NCBI GenBank assembly: GCA_038049695.1
Contig: CP142452.1
Coordinates: forward strand, 68,453,501-68,517,500
Direction of reading: 5' to 3'
From: Cinnamomum chago
Lineage: Eukaryota; Streptophyta; Magnoliopsida; Laurales; Lauraceae
DNA: 64,000 nt
The notes under the pieces are model-generated. The model did not search any database. It was not told where the DNA came from and saw nothing but the letters and a program-made list of their open reading frames with translations. The position numbers and the translations under genes are program-made. Shown piece by piece: positions 9,396-22,524 of this stretch (positions are counted from its first letter, which is position 1; the number at the start of each line of letters is the position of its first letter).

Positions 9396-12168
9396 AACAT
9401 TCATAACATGGAAATTGAGAACTTATGAAGCAGCTTTAGTTAAATGTATGCGGTATTCACCAATTTCTAATCCTAGTCAAAAAGCGGTTTGAGCATGGGC
9501 AGCACAAGTAGTCAGTCATGGCTGAAACCATCCATCGTGATGGTCCAATGCCAGCAAATGATGGTGACGTGCATGAGTCCAATGCTTGGTTGAGTGCGAG
9601 TTCCAAACTTCAAACAATCTAGAATCTCTTTCAATATTTTACTCCCTCTTGACAAAAGAAAATGCTGTCAATTGAAGACCCTGTCCTCTCTCTCCCAGAC
9701 CTTGAAAATGCTCGGAAGGATCATTCTATGTTAAGTTGGTGTGATGGGATAACGCTGAGAAGAATACAAGAAGATCATGACAATGATTTTAGTTTGTGGA
9801 ATGGATTTAGATTTCACACTCAGTTTTAGATTGAAAAACTAGCAACTTAAATTTCTTGTAAGTCTTTTACCAAATATTTGGAATATTAGTAGATTCCACA
9901 AACCTATCATATGTAAAATTTCAAGGAAAGTTGGGAAGAGCTTCTATTTTCAACACCCCCATCCCCACTGTTTTTTTCCGAGTTGACCAAGCGACAAGGA
10001 GACGTGGTTAACCTGCCCACCCAAGCATCAAGATTGTTTTATGTAAAAGAAATTTCGGGGGAAGAGGTAAATATATAATAAAAAAAACATATATTAAGTC
10101 TTAGAATTTGAAAGGGGTTGTTAAATTTTTTTTAATCTTCTTTAGGTATGTGTGGGGTTTTAGCCCCCAGCCCTTGTACCTGACCCTGCGCCAAACATCC
10201 TGTCCACAACGACAATCCTGTGAGTCCCCCTTCTATTTTCACCCTTCATAATAGAGCTTTTTGCAACTCTTTTTTTTTTTTTTTAACAAGGAACACTTAG
10301 GCATGGCATGCTTGTAATTGTAATAGGCAGAAATTGGAGTTAGAAGTTTCCACAGATTTCTTGCATCTGTCAAATTGTGAAATACAAGAGCTAGGGATCC
10401 TTTCACACCCTTAAATAAATAGTCCCAAACAGTCACAATTACTCGAGACTTCTCCACCAAGAAAGCATGTCCAATAACTACGAGTCTTTTATTGTGAGGG
10501 TAAGACCTATTATTGTAAGGATAAGATCCAGTGTACCAACTATTAGTCCCTTTCTTATCTCAATAGATTAAGTCTAGTGTTGGTGGAACCTTGATCTCTA
10601 TTGACCTCTGTCCTGCTTGATTTGACTTGGGACTTATGGCATGTGTACCATACAGTTTTTTACAAACTACTTTCCTTTGACTATCTTTTTTTTTTTCCCC
10701 AAATTTATATGACACCATTGAGAAATAATCAATTTGAAGGGGGTATAACTCTATATTGGAGTGAGATTCGGCGAAAAGCTAATACAAGGTAGGAAAAGCA
10801 TTTGGTCCTACACAAATGTGCCCAAAAGAGTCAACAATTGTGAGGAAAATCGTGATTAATCATTCATCATATGGTATACCAAATGGTGGAGTCAACTCTT
10901 ATTGATGTAAAATTTGGAGACATCTCATATATAGTGAGAGCGTTCATTATAAGCGGCTTGAGTTTTCAATGAGTGAACCTCACTTTATTCCACCCGTTCA
11001 ACTTAGGAATTCTCTAATAAGTCAAGGCTGAGTCAAGGTTTAGAGGATCGTGACTCAAAATTGGAACACTTTTATTGGATGTTACGGGATTTCACTATGA
11101 TTGTGTAAGATTGCAAAAAAATAATTTTACATCTAAATTCAAAGCTTTTCATAAATATTAACTTACCTCAAAAGAAAAGAAAAAAACAACATAAGAAAAA
11201 TACATCTAACAACAAAACTTCAATCCCTTTCTAAAGGTATTTTCATTTTGAAAGGAAAAATCCTTTGCATAACCATATCTTAAAGTGATACTTCTGTAAT
11301 GGATCTAGATGCAAAGACTCCAACATGTGGCTGGAAGTCTATGTCTGATCTAGTGATTAGAAAGCTCTACAGTTCTCTTCGCCTCTTGTCTTTTCCAGAG
11401 GTATGGAGTGCATACAACTCTAGGGCCCTCACATCCTTTTATATATAATTAATTCCCAAACAGTCACACTCATAGAGACTTCTTCTCCAAGAAAATCACA
11501 TCACTGATCTTATTGGGAGTCTTATTTGTAGGGATAAATCAAATTTTGCTCTAAGAGGGATTGTATTCTCCGTTGACCTCTGCCTTGCTTGATCTGACGT
11601 GGGACCCGTGGCATGCGGGCCACACTATTTCCTACATTTTGAAGCTCATATCATTGTTGAGATTTAAGTTTTAACAATGAGAATGACAAGAGTTATATTA
11701 AAAACTGAAATTGCTGTTGGTTCACGAGCGTTAGGATTGTGTAAAAGAATCAAACTGATCCTTGGTGGACAAGCTTCAATCCCAGAAACAACAAAATAGA
11801 AAAAGAAACACAGGCATGGGTTTAAGTTCAGAAGAAACTACCCTTGAGGCATCTCACTAGCTTCAGGTCAAATGTATGGAAAACAGCAAATGTCTAGTTG
11901 TCTTCGTTTTTTTATCAGTCAAATATATTTAATGATAGCATCCTTCAGCGAAACTTCAGGCACAAACGCGCTTATCTCATTAACTTAGGCCATCTTCCAT
12001 GGTTGGGGAGGACAAAAAAAAAAGCAGGTCTCCACAGTTTTCACATGTATAAATTTTCTGTAGTTTGATGTAACACTTTTTTAAGAGAGGAATTCCCCCT
12101 AAAAATAAAAAACTCGATTCAACTACCCCAGTAGAAAGGGATGTATCATCTCATACAGGCACCCAGGG

Positions 12169-12204
<36 letters not shown>

Positions 12205-13474
12205 GAACCTTTACTGTTGAGTGGGTTCGAACCATGTTTTGTCCGGGGGTGAGAATTACTGCATCATGCAAAAGTACTGATAATTCAGTGGACAGGCACC
12301 TCAACAATGGGGGAACCATCATGAAATTTTCCTTGTGGGGGCACTATGTAAAATGAAAAAAGATTTAGGGCGGCAAGCTAAAAATGCATGATTCCCATAA
12401 CACAGTTGCAAATTTTCAAAACATTTCCTACCCCCACCTGTTTTCCTCTTCTACACCTCAGTCTTACAATACCAACTAAAGAGTGATCACTACATCAATG
12501 ATCTAATCTACCAAAAAGAATGAAAGAAAAGAAGAAAAAAAAAACATAGTAAAAGTAGTTATCCTCTGCAGCATTAGTTATTAGAATTTGCAACATGTAA
12601 CCAGTTTTTACCCATAATTCCACTACGGTGACTGATATAGTGATATGAAGTGCCAATATGTCATTTGTCAATGGGGCCTTGTTGTTTGACTGGATTTTGA
12701 TGATCCTACTATGCCAGAGAAACCAAAACCTGGTAATTGTTCAACAACAGTACCATAAAGATCACAGTTGAAAACAGGTTTTTAAACTAGCTCAACAATG
12801 CATGACAGATCAGTATCCACTAAAACAAGATCATTGTGATACACGCACTGCAATGCTTGTCAACCATGGAGGCTGGATTCTGCAAACCTTCTCTATGGCA
12901 GGAAATGTAAATTTTATGGTACTGCACAAGTTTAAAATCTAAACCGCTCAAAATAATAGTGCACCATTGTTTTGGCATCAGACTTGTTTCCTAAGCTGTG
13001 AATTTGTCACTTGCAATGCGAGTGATTTAGAGACTTTTTCTTTCTTTTCTTTTACCTGTGTGTTTTAGAAGTAATCAATTTGATAAGAGACCCTAAATGG
13101 GAATTGGTGTGATGGTAATATGCATAGATAATCTAATTTTTAACGAAGTTGATTTTGGAGGCGCCTCCATGAATCCATTGATGGACATGATGGACCCCAC
13201 ATCACACAATCTAAACTCCAACAAACAAAATTTATATTAAAAAATTATAAAAAAGAGAGACTAACTATTGAATAATTCAGTTCTAGTTTCTAGGATATTG
13301 GCTAAAATTGACTAACCAAAAGTGAAGATCCACACGTAGCTTTCTAATAGTCTTCCTCTTTCCTACCAAAAATATAAAATGAAATAGTCTTCCTATTTTA
13401 GTTTTTATTTAAATAGAGGTTTGAACTCCCTGCACGGCCCTAGCGCACTATATGCTAAAACTAATTAGGTCAGC
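9396..13474. other. Spacer with old repeats
   Basis: No gene was recognised on either strand. The stretch contains the pair of dispersed repeats listed at 10381-11635, an (AT)n run at about 12175-12200, and AT-rich unassigned sequence. The many short open frames lack any family signature. Confidence 0.5.
10381..11635 (+). repeat. Pair of diverged direct repeats, about 1 kb apart
   Basis: Copy 1 lies at about 10381-10665 and copy 2 at about 11413-11635. They share landmarks in the same order: CTAGGG, CCCAAACAGTCACA, GAGACTTCT..CCAAGAAA, GTCTTATT/GTCTTTTATT, TGACCTCTG.C.TGCTTGAT, and GGGAC..TGGCATG.G..CC. Divergence is high (my estimate is about 30 percent). They could be ends of one old element or two separate copies; no terminal signature decides it. 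Confidence 0.6.
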
Positions 13475-13625
13475 GACAATAATTTACGTTAAGAGCCTTA
13501 TATATTTGGGGGACAATAATTTACGTTAAGAGCCTTATATATTTGGGGGATTTTTGTGTGTGTATTTGGGGGATTTTTGTGTGTGTGTGTGTGTGTGTGG
13601 TGGTGGTGGTGGTGGTGGTGGGGGG
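13475..13625. repeat. 37-bp duplication followed by GT/GGT microsatellite
   Basis: A 37-bp unit starting GACAATAATTTACG is present twice in tandem (13475 and 13512). It is followed by two ATTTGGGGGATTTTTGTGTG units, a (GT)n run and a (GGT)n run ending in poly-G. This is a slippage-prone compound satellite. Confidence 0.9.
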
Positions 13626-13864
13626 ACGTGGCGGCGGCAAGTGCTGAAATCAACAGAAAAATAAATAGAAAGAGGTTGAAAGTAAAGACGCAAAATTACC
13701 AAAAAAAAAAACCTACTTTTAAAATGCCTTAAATGAAAAAAAAAAAAAGTACTTTTGATAGGCACTAGATGACAAAAAAGGAAAGAGTGATTTTTTCTTC
13801 TTTTAATGCATTTACTCTCAACTCCCTCTTCTTTCTAATGTCTTTAATTTTATTCCATTTAACC

Positions 13865-14249
13865 TAGGGTTGTAAATAGGTCGGTTCCGGTCCGGGTCCA
13901 CCATGGACTAAGAACCGGAACCGTTAAGGAGAAGGTGGAATCGGATCCATACCCGGAACCATTTCGGAACCGGTTTATTGGCTCTAGAACTAGAACCATA
14001 TATCGGATGGGTTTGGATCCGGGTCCGGGTTTAAGCAGAGAATAATATTATAAAAAAAAAACATGGTTTTTAGGAGAGATTCTCGAAAATTGAGGTAATA
14101 TATTGGGTTTCGGATCCACGGGTCCGAGCCAAGGTGGAACGGACCCGGACCCATTTACTTATCGGGGCCTAAATAAGGACTCAAACCCGGTTTTTAACGG
14201 GTCGGAACCTCCGAGTAATTGGAGAATCGGATACGCATTTACATCCCTA
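13865..14249. mobile_element. hAT-type MITE with GGTCCGGGT-rich interior
   Basis: The ends are TAGGGTTGTAAAT (left) and TAGGGATGTAAAT (right, read inward). They are flanked by an 8-bp target duplication that matches at 7 of 8 positions (ATTTAACC at 13857-13864, ATATAACC at 14250-14257). The interior is unusually rich in CGGAACC, GGTCCGGGT and related words compared with the AT-rich surroundings. Length is 385 bp, non-coding. Confidence 0.85.
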
Positions 14250-14257
14250 ATATAACC

Positions 14258-15057
14258 CCTCAGGCAAGCAAATCGGCCCTAATGAAGAATAAACAGGGGA
14301 GATGGAAAATCAGTAGTAACCCATCACCCGAGCAAATCAAATCTTAGGATAGTGTTCATCTACAGATCAACCTTGTGTCTTTCACCCTTTGGCTCTCTCA
14401 CTCTGAGATTCCTTTCTCATAATCAGTTTACTGTCAGAAAATTTTCAAGTCCATGCAAACAAATGGTCCCTCAGAAATAAGAAATAAAAAATGAAAAATT
14501 GAATTACCCTGAGGGCCCATTTGGATATAGTTAAAACACTTTGGAAAACATGAGAAAAAAATTTAATATTTGAAATTAGAGAGTTTTCTTCATCTATATT
14601 CTTTCCTTTCTCTACTTCTAATCTTTTATAGAGGCGCCAAAACAAAGAGTACTGTGTTTGTGTTGGTGGTTTAAAATGCTTCACTGAGCACCTAAAGGTT
14701 ATCTAGGCTTTTGGGTGTCTTTAAATGGATTCATAGTCTCTCCTCTGGGTCACTAAAAAGAATACTGTATTCTAATAATTTGGCGAAAATAGTTTCCTCA
14801 TTTTTGTAAATCTTAAGAAGAAAAAATAAATCCAGGGAAAGAAAGGTTTCTCTGCTGAAAGTTGTTACCTTATCAAGACAAGTCTCACAGAAAAGAACAG
14901 TCCCCTACTTAATTACTTCTCTGTTTACTTTTTACGCTCTCATTCTATATGACATGCAAAGACTCCTTCCATGGTTGACGAATTAGCTAAAGCCGATACA
15001 TTTGAAAAATGGAAACCATGGAAATCTAACACAACACCCACCAACTGAAAAGAACCT
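14258..15057. other. Upstream region of RBOH
   Basis: AT-rich sequence leading to the RBOH gene. I cannot place a transcription start with confidence. It becomes C-rich from about 15040 on, as plant 5' leaders often do. No other feature was recognised. Confidence 0.4.
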
Positions 15058-15568
15058 ATGGCGCCCCTGGATTTCTCCTTCCTTTTCCTTGACTTCAACC
15101 CTCTTTCCAAACCCCATAAAGCCACCCAAACCCCTCAACATTTCCCCTCAAGTTCCAACCATCACTACTCCTTCAATCTCTTACCTCACTGTCCTTCTTT
15201 CTCGTTACCTAAACAATTCTCTCCCTCTCTCCACAGGTCTCTATTCTACTCATTCCAACCCCAAGTAAGATTCAAAACCTCTTTCCTAATCTTATTAGAC
15301 GTGTAACACTACTTTTTTTTCATAAGCATATTTGAAATTGAAAAAAATTACTTTTTTGTATTTTGGTGCAACATTTATATTTATTTTTTTCTTCTAAGAA
15401 TGACATGAAGACGTAATGATCAAACCATTGCACATATGTATTTGCTTCTTCCTACCCTAAGTATTGGGATTTTGTTAACCATCCTAGTCGACTCAGGCTA
15501 CCTCCGTAGCGACAAAGTCGCAATTAACATGTTTATGATTTTCTTTTGCAGACGCCCGAAACACCGCA
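15058..15568 (+). promoter_or_regulatory. RBOH 5' leader with probable leader intron and possible uORF
   Basis: A C/T-rich stretch up to 15264 ends at a good donor (CAA|GTAAGA), and TTCTTTTGCAG ends at 15551, just before the RBOH start region. I infer a leader intron at 15265-15551. If transcription starts upstream of 15058, an ATG there would open a 77-codon upstream frame. That frame crosses the splice, stays in frame and ends at 15578, overlapping the RBOH ATG out of frame. Such an overlapping uORF would lower translation of the main frame. The true transcript start is unknown, so the uORF may not be in the mRNA. Confidence 0.5.
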
Positions 15569-18500
15569 ATGGGTTTAGGAAGCGAGAGGCCAAACTCGGA
15601 TCCCCAGATCCCCGACCCCGGATCAGAACCCGAAAGCGTAGGCGGCAGCAGTCGGATCGCTTACAGCGGGCCTTTGAGCGGTCCGTTAAGTAACGGCAGC
15701 AGCCACAACAGAAGAGGCGGGAGGAGAAGCGCGAGGTTCAAAGACGACGAATCCTACGTGGAGATAACGCTCGACGTTAGAGAAGATTCCGTCTCCGTTA
15801 GCAACGTCCAAGGCGCGGATCCGGATATGGCTTATCTGGCTAGGGCGCTGGAGAAGAAGCCGGCTTCGCTCGGGTCCCAGCTGTCATTCAGGATCCGACA
15901 AGTGTCGCAGGAGCTGAGGCGCCTGGCTTCTTCTAGAAGGTTCTCGAAGGTGGATCGGAACAGGTCCGGGGCGACACGTGCCCTCCGGGGGCTGCAGTTC
16001 ATGACCGAGAGGAATGTCGGAGGAGGGGAGGGGTGGGCCCAGGTCGAGGGAAGGTTTGATGAGCTGGCAGTAGGTGGGGCCCTCAACAGGTCTCTGTTTG
16101 GTCAATGCATAGGTAAGTTGGCATGGGTTTTTGTGGAATGTGAATGAATGAATGAACGGTTTTGATTGGGTTATTATGGAGGGCTAATGAACGGATGGGA
16201 TTGGTTTTGGATGTAGGAATGAAGGATTCGGATGAGTTTGCAGGGGAGTTGTTTGATGCTTTGGCTCGTAGGAGAGGTATCACGGCTTCGTCTGTGAGCA
16301 AGGCCGAGCTCAGGGAGTTTTGGGAGCAGATTTCTGATAGAGGCTTTGACTCCAGGCTTCAGACTTTCTTTGATATGTAAGATGAAGTTCCGTCTTCTCA
16401 AGGTTCCACTCAGGAGAATTTCGTGTGGCTTCTATTAGTCCCACTCATCTAAATCATTTTTTTTAAGGGAAAACTTCAAATTAGTCCTTAAGTTTTTACC
16501 TTATTTCAAAAAAGGACATAAGCTTTAGAACTTTTCAAATTAGCCCCTAAGTTTTTCATGAAGTTTTCAATTAAAGACATTCATCAATTTAAAGCTATTT
16601 TTCGGCAACTTTTTTCTTCAATCTTTTTAAACTACCTAAATTATCCTTCAATGAAATAATACCCCCATTCACTTCCTCTTTATTTTTTTCATTTTTTTCC
16701 ACTAATAGCCTTATAGTGATAGAGAAAAACTAACATTTTCAAAGAAATTGGTTCAATGTAGTGGCTGTTATAATCATGAAATGACTTTAAATGAATGTAC
16801 TCAGGGTATTTTTAAAAAAAATTGAGAGAAAATACCATAAAAAATACCTTTATATGACCAATGGCCTTAATTGAAGTTTTATTGAAAAACTTATGGACTA
16901 ATTTAAAAAGTTTTGAAACTTGTGTCCTTTTTAAAAATAAGGTAAAAATCTAAGGCTTTATTTGAAAATTTCCCTAAAAAAATAAAAGTTTAGAGCCCTG
17001 CTTTATATTCCCTCACTTCATTTGATTCCAATAGGAGTTGGGTTCTAAACTTTCTAGTCTTCTGGATATCAATTTGATGGTGGGAGGAAGTCAATATCAA
17101 GTGGAATTTTTAGGAGAGCTCATAGAAGTTTTGAGCAGTTTAGAACTTTTTTAATTTCTCTAAAGTGGGGTTCACAAGAAATTCTCAATTGGGAAGATTT
17201 AACACGTACCCTTTGAGTCCACAATGGAGTGAACTCTAGACCCTATAATTGAATATCCAAACCGCTCAAAGTAACTGATGCTCATTTCATATATATGCAT
17301 GGGGGATTCTCAAATTTTACTCTAATTGATCATTTGATTTTTTATATTTTTTTGGTAAAAATTGATCATTTAATTAAAAATGTGATTTAAAAAAAAATCA
17401 TACATATTACTTAATCACATTTTTTTTTTGTCAAACCATTGATTTTATACTAAGGCCAACTCTTATTGGAGTAAATTTTGTGGATGGAGGATTTATTTTA
17501 AATGGATTAAATTTTCAATAAGAAGCGTTCCACATGATTTCTCCAAGTCAAATCCTTCCAATTCACCATATTATCTACACCATTGATTGATGACACGTGG
17601 CATTAATCTTTTTCAGGGTTGACAAGAATGCAGATGGTCGTATCACAGAAGAGGAAGTCAAAGAGGTGATTACTAGTACTGATCATACCTAGTGGGCCAC
17701 TGCCCTTGGGACCCACAAACCATCAACAAATTGAAACTAATACAACTTTGGACGTTTCAGATTATTACGCTCAGCGCTTCAGCCAACAAGCTATCCAAAA
17801 TCCAAGAACGCGCAGATGAGTACACGGCCCTCATCATGGAAGAACTAGACCCAGAAAACCTCGGCTACATAGAGGTATCTAGCAACAACACTGACCTCCT
17901 CCAAGCCTACCTTAGAACCTCCCCCAACACCTCTGCTAACATTCACTTTCTTTCTTCTCATTCTTCTTCTCTCTCTCTCTCTCTCATGTGTCTGACTTGA
18001 CAGCTTAGTAGCCTGGAAATGCTGCTCTTGCAAGGGTCGAGTGAGACCACAAAGGGGATCACAAACAGCCGGGTTTTGAGCCGGCTGATAAGCCAGAAGC
18101 TGGTGCCTACAAAGGATCCGAACCCAATACGAAGGTGGTATAGGAAGATGGGGTACTTTGTAGAAGACAATTGGAAGAGGGTTTGGGTGATTCTGCTGTG
18201 GTTGGGCATCTGTGCAGGGCTATTCACATGGAAGTTTATTCAGTACAAGCATCGAGCTGTATTCGATGTCATGGGCTACTGTGTGACTACGGCTAAGGGA
18301 GCAGCCGAGACGCTTAAATTCAACATGGCTCTCATTCTCCTCCCAGTCTGCAGGAACACCATAACATGGCTGAGGAGCAGGACCCAGTTAGGGGCTGTCG
18401 TCCCATTTGATGACAATATCAACTTCCATAAGGTGAGTGGTGGGCTCTTCTGTTTTGGGGTTGATCTTTACTTGTCTGCCCATTAAGTTAACGGTTTGGA

Positions 18501-21500
18501 TCATTGAAAGAGACCCCACATGCAAAGATTTACAAGTGTGGCCCACGTGAAAGAAGTAGTCCCATAATGTAGGACTTGGGCCTTACTGGATCCAACTGAT
18601 CCGACCCACTAGATAGAGATTGCCTTTCCAGCGGTCAACAGGCGGGCCACATGTTAAGTCCGGATCACCGATCGGTATTGTTATACTTTCACTATGAGTG
18701 ATCCAATAACAGTCCGCAACGTCACCTAAAAATTTAGGTGATTTTAAGGTTTAGAAAGTTTAAATAAGATGAAAGAAAATCAATTAGATTTTTGGACGAT
18801 ATGTCGAACTGCTATTGGTCAGTTACGGTAAAAATATAACAACTACGATAGGTGATCCGGACTCGGATCTAAGCATTCAGCCTCCCTTGAGTTTGTTCAT
18901 GATCAATCACCAACTCCACAAACAAACTCCAATTAGAGTAAAATTCCAAAACTTTCCATGCAATAGGAGGACATATATTTTGACAAAATAAGCTCCCCTC
19001 TAAGGAGTTCCACTCTCCTCACTCATACTAAGCATGAGTGTGAAATCAAGAGGACCCATATATACTCTCGCACAAGACCAATTAATGTACAGTTGCTTCA
19101 AAAATTACATCATCATGTTTTCTACTCATCTCTGAATTTCATGCATCATGATCCCGCCTCACCTTTAATGAGCAAATCATCAATATTCTTCATCATAATC
19201 ATTATCAATTTACAATCTACAAGTGATTTTATTATGGTGATCATCCATGATTAGATTGTGAGAATGATATTTTGTAAACTGTCGAATTTGTAATAGTTTT
19301 GTATGACCATTCAAATGACTTATTTCGATTCTTGATCAGTCCATAAGATGTGTACGTGTAACCCATCATTTTAGAATAATGATTACACAGATCTGAACTA
19401 TTGATTTCTAAAACCCACTCACCTAAATTTTCTCTTGTAAGTAGTCTAATAGTTATCAGCTCTTCAATGAATGTGGAAAAAACCTCACTTGCATTGCCTT
19501 CTTCCTACATCTTCTTCAGGTAGTTGCACTGGGGATTGCAGTAGGAGTGGGGCTACATGCAGGTGCCCATTTGACATGCGATTTTCCTCGGCTTTTGCAT
19601 GCGACCGATGAGGAGTACGAACCAATGAAGCCCTTCTTCGGTGACAAAAGGCCTTCGAACTACTGGTGGTTTGTCAAAGGAACAGAGGGCTGGACAGGGG
19701 TTGTGATGGTGGTGCTCATGGCCATTGCATATGTTCTGGCCCAGCCTTGGTTCCGCCGTAACAAGCTTAAACTCCCCGAGTTTATGAGGAAACTCACTGG
19801 ATTTAATGCATTCTGGTACTCTCACCATCTCTTCATCATTGTTTATGTCCTCTTCATCATCCATGGCTACTTCCTCTACCTCAGCAAGAAATGGTACAAG
19901 AAAACGGTAATCTAACACTTGAAGGGACTTTTTCTCTTGAATAGTTTGGATATCGTATGTTTCTACCCGAGTGAGAGTGATCAATTTATAAGGCTTGGTA
20001 ATAGGATTTCTCTAATACCCAACAATAGACTGTGAGCTATTGTAATCTGTTGTTACTTATTTAGCTTATTACTAAATCTTTGTGTCCAACCAACATTTGC
20101 AGACATGGATGTATCTGGCAATCCCTGTTTTATTATATGCATGTGAACGCCTTGTTCGTACCTTTAGGTCCGGCTACAAGTCTGTGAAAATTATCAAGGT
20201 AACATACATTTTAATCATATATGGAGTATATAACAAGAACTTATTTAGATGATGACCCTTTTATTTTTTCTGGGGTTTGTGGTTTGGTGTGTTGTTGCAG
20301 GTAGCAGTTTACCCTGGAAATGTTTTGGCCATTCATATGTCCAAACCCCAAGGGTTTAAGTACAAGAGTGGGCAATATGTGTTTGTCAACTGCTCTGCTG
20401 TTTCTCCTTTCCAATGGTATTTCTTCCAATGAACATCATGTTCTTTTGAGAATCATTTCATTATACTTAGTTTCTGACTCAAAAATAATGATATAACTAG
20501 CTGCTATTATAGCTTAAAATTTTGTACGGTATGACCCTAACTCAGCCCAAGTTCACTTGGTTTGTGGTTCAAGTTGGGGAGTAGAGTGGGTCTGACTAAG
20601 TACTCAACCAAGACTCGCCCAAGTTACTAGGCTTCTGACCTTTGGAGTCTAAGTTGAGTTTCTGAATTTTTAATCAATGCTTAACTATTAGCTTGACAAG
20701 AAGGTTTTTTTTGGCTTTACTCTACAATTTGATCAATGATTTTAATTTCACTGTTATGTATAATCAGTAGTAACAATAGTAATTGGGGTGTTTAAATTTC
20801 AGGCATCCCTTCTCAATTACATCGGCTCCAGGAGACGATTACCTGAGCATCCACATTCGTACCCTAGGCGACTGGACATCACAACTCAAAGCAGTCTTCT
20901 CTGAGGTATTTTAATCACCGCCATCTTTTTTCATTTAATTTGATATATTAGCTGATTTCCTATATGTCATTCATTATACTCTTTTAATAAATTTGAAGCT
21001 TAAATGACATTCATCTACCTCAGGTATGCAGGCCTCCCACAGGCGACCAAAGTGGCCTACTTCGCACTGATGGAAATAGCAGTCCTAGGTAACTCATTTC
21101 TCCTTGTAGAACAATATAACCATAGTTTAAAACCTTGGAAATCTAAACTCGGTTTGGAAGGTCAGACAGCTGAATAACTTAGGTGAGTGACTCGCACTTA
21201 CTTGGTCTGACTCGCTAGCCCTACTCGATCACCCATTCAAATTGACTCGGCCAGGTCAGGGCAAGTGACCATGAGTTTTTGAGCTATAACTATGACTAGT
21301 TTATCATTCAAATTGACTCGGCCAGGTCAGGGCAAGTGACCATGAGTTTTTGAGCTATAACTATGACTAGTTTATCATACAATCTTTCGCCACATTTAAT
21401 CTGTCTATGATGATCATGTTGCAGACTTCCTAGGCTATTGATCGATGGCCCATATGGAGCACCTGCACAGGACTACCAGAACTACGATGTCCTCTTGCTA

Positions 21501-22524
21501 GTAGGGCTTGGAATAGGCGCGACGCCATTGATTAGCATACTCAAGGATGTGTTGTTCCACATCAAACAAAAGGAGATGGAAGGGGAGGTAGAGAGTGGAG
21601 GAGTCAAGTCTAAGAAAAAGCCTTTTGCCATAAGCCGAGCCTACTTCTACTGGGTGACCCGTGAGCAGGGCTCATTTGAGTGGTTCAGAGGGGTGATGAA
21701 TGAGGTGGCCGAGAATGATCGGGACGGGGTCATCGAGCTCCACAACTACTGCACCAGCGTCTATGAAGAGGGGGATGCACGCTCTGCGCTCATTGCCATG
21801 CTGCAATCGCTGCACCATGCTAAGAGTGGCGTCGACATAGTGTCTGGCACACATGTGAAAACGCACTTTGCAAGGCCCAATTGGCGCAATGTGTTCAAGC
21901 ACATTGCAGTGAATCACAACGACCAGCGTGTCGGTGAGTACACTGGAAATTGCTCAAAGTAGTATCTGTGTTCATGAAGAACAAAGCAGTACATCCACTT
22001 CCTTGGAAATGGAGGGAAATGAAAGGAAAACCATATAAGGAAGAATGTTGAATTTCCTCAGAAATACAGAGGAATGACTTAATTGGAAGATGGACTGTAA
22101 ACACAGAAAGTTATTTCTGGTTATTTCCAAGGAATTCATCATTACTTTATGTATAAGGTGCCATTTTTCATTTTTTTCCCTCTGGAAAAAGACCACCATC
22201 AACAGCCAGCTTGATAGTAAATGGCTATTTCCTCAAAATGAATGATCTAAATGACCACAGATCACCATTTTCTGAAAATAAAGACCATTTCTATCACTGC
22301 CACTTCCAATAATCTAGAAGTCCCAAAATAAGTACATTTCACTTGTATTGTTGGTTTTTCATACTTTAAAAAGAGACTGGACAATATCTAACTTTTTTGT
22401 TAATCTATTTCCAGGGGTGTTTTACTGCGGCCCACCTGGATTAACTGGGGAATTACGACGATTGTCACATGACTTTTCAAGGAAGACATCAACAAAATTT
22501 GATTTCCACAAAGAGAACTTTTGA
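15569..22524 (+). CDS. RBOH: Respiratory burst oxidase (RBOH, NADPH oxidase), complete
   Basis: Plasma-membrane NADPH oxidase that moves electrons from cytosolic NADPH through FAD and two hemes to apoplastic O2, making superoxide for defence and signalling. Exons: 15569-16112, 16217-16376, 17617-17665, 17761-17874, 18004-18432, 19520-19906, 20103-20198, 20301-20416, 20803-20905, 21024-21088, 21425-21933, 22415-22524. All junctions are GT-AG and keep frame, giving 893 aa, the usual family size. The N-terminal regulatory part carries [12 protein letters not shown] (about 60-70). The EF-hand loop is D237-E248 ([12 protein letters not shown]); a second EF-like region is [12 protein letters not shown]. 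Six membrane spans lie at about 349-580, with heme ligands matching H431/H445 and H534/H547. The FAD motif HPFSIT is at 633-638, the NADPH motif GLGIGATP at 715-722, and the C-terminus is FDFHKENF. Sequence is closest in memory to the RBOHB/D group; a phylogeny would decide. It looks intact. Calcium and phosphorylation control is expected from the family. Confidence 0.97.
16467..16972. mobile_element. Long-TIR MITE in RBOH intron 2
   Basis: The two ends are inverted copies of each other over roughly 110 bp. Both begin GGGAAA and contain TTACCTTATTT, AAAAGGACA.AAG and AAATTAG.CC.TAAGTTTTTC in the same inward order. Total length is about 506 bp inside the 1240-bp intron 16377-17616. The flanks are T-rich and A-rich, so no trustworthy target duplication can be read and the superfamily stays open. 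Non-coding. Confidence 0.75.
18658..18862. mobile_element. MITE in RBOH intron 5
   Basis: A 205-bp unit whose first 55 or so bases (GTCCGGATCACCGATCG...) are repeated inverted at its right end (GTCCGGATCACCTATCG read inward). It sits in intron 18433-19519, away from the splice sites. No unambiguous target duplication is visible, so the family is unassigned. A short internal inverted repeat (CACCTAAAAATTTAGGTG) lies near the left arm. Confidence 0.7.
21234..21375. repeat. Identical 71-bp tandem duplication in RBOH intron 10
   Basis: Units 21234-21304 and 21305-21375 appear identical base for base (beginning CATTCAAATTGACTCGG). They lie inside intron 21089-21424, about 50 bp from the acceptor. 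Identity over 71 bp indicates a very recent duplication, or an assembly artefact. It does not touch coding sequence. Confidence 0.93.

Noticed and set aside
14512-14710. GGGCCCATTTGGATATAG as another Tourist-like end
   Set aside because: No inverted partner or flanking TTA within a plausible distance.
15002-15306. Possible small protein gene upstream of RBOH
   Set aside because: Two overlapping frames in C/T-rich leader sequence; the composition explains them. Only the 15058 frame is kept, as a possible uORF.
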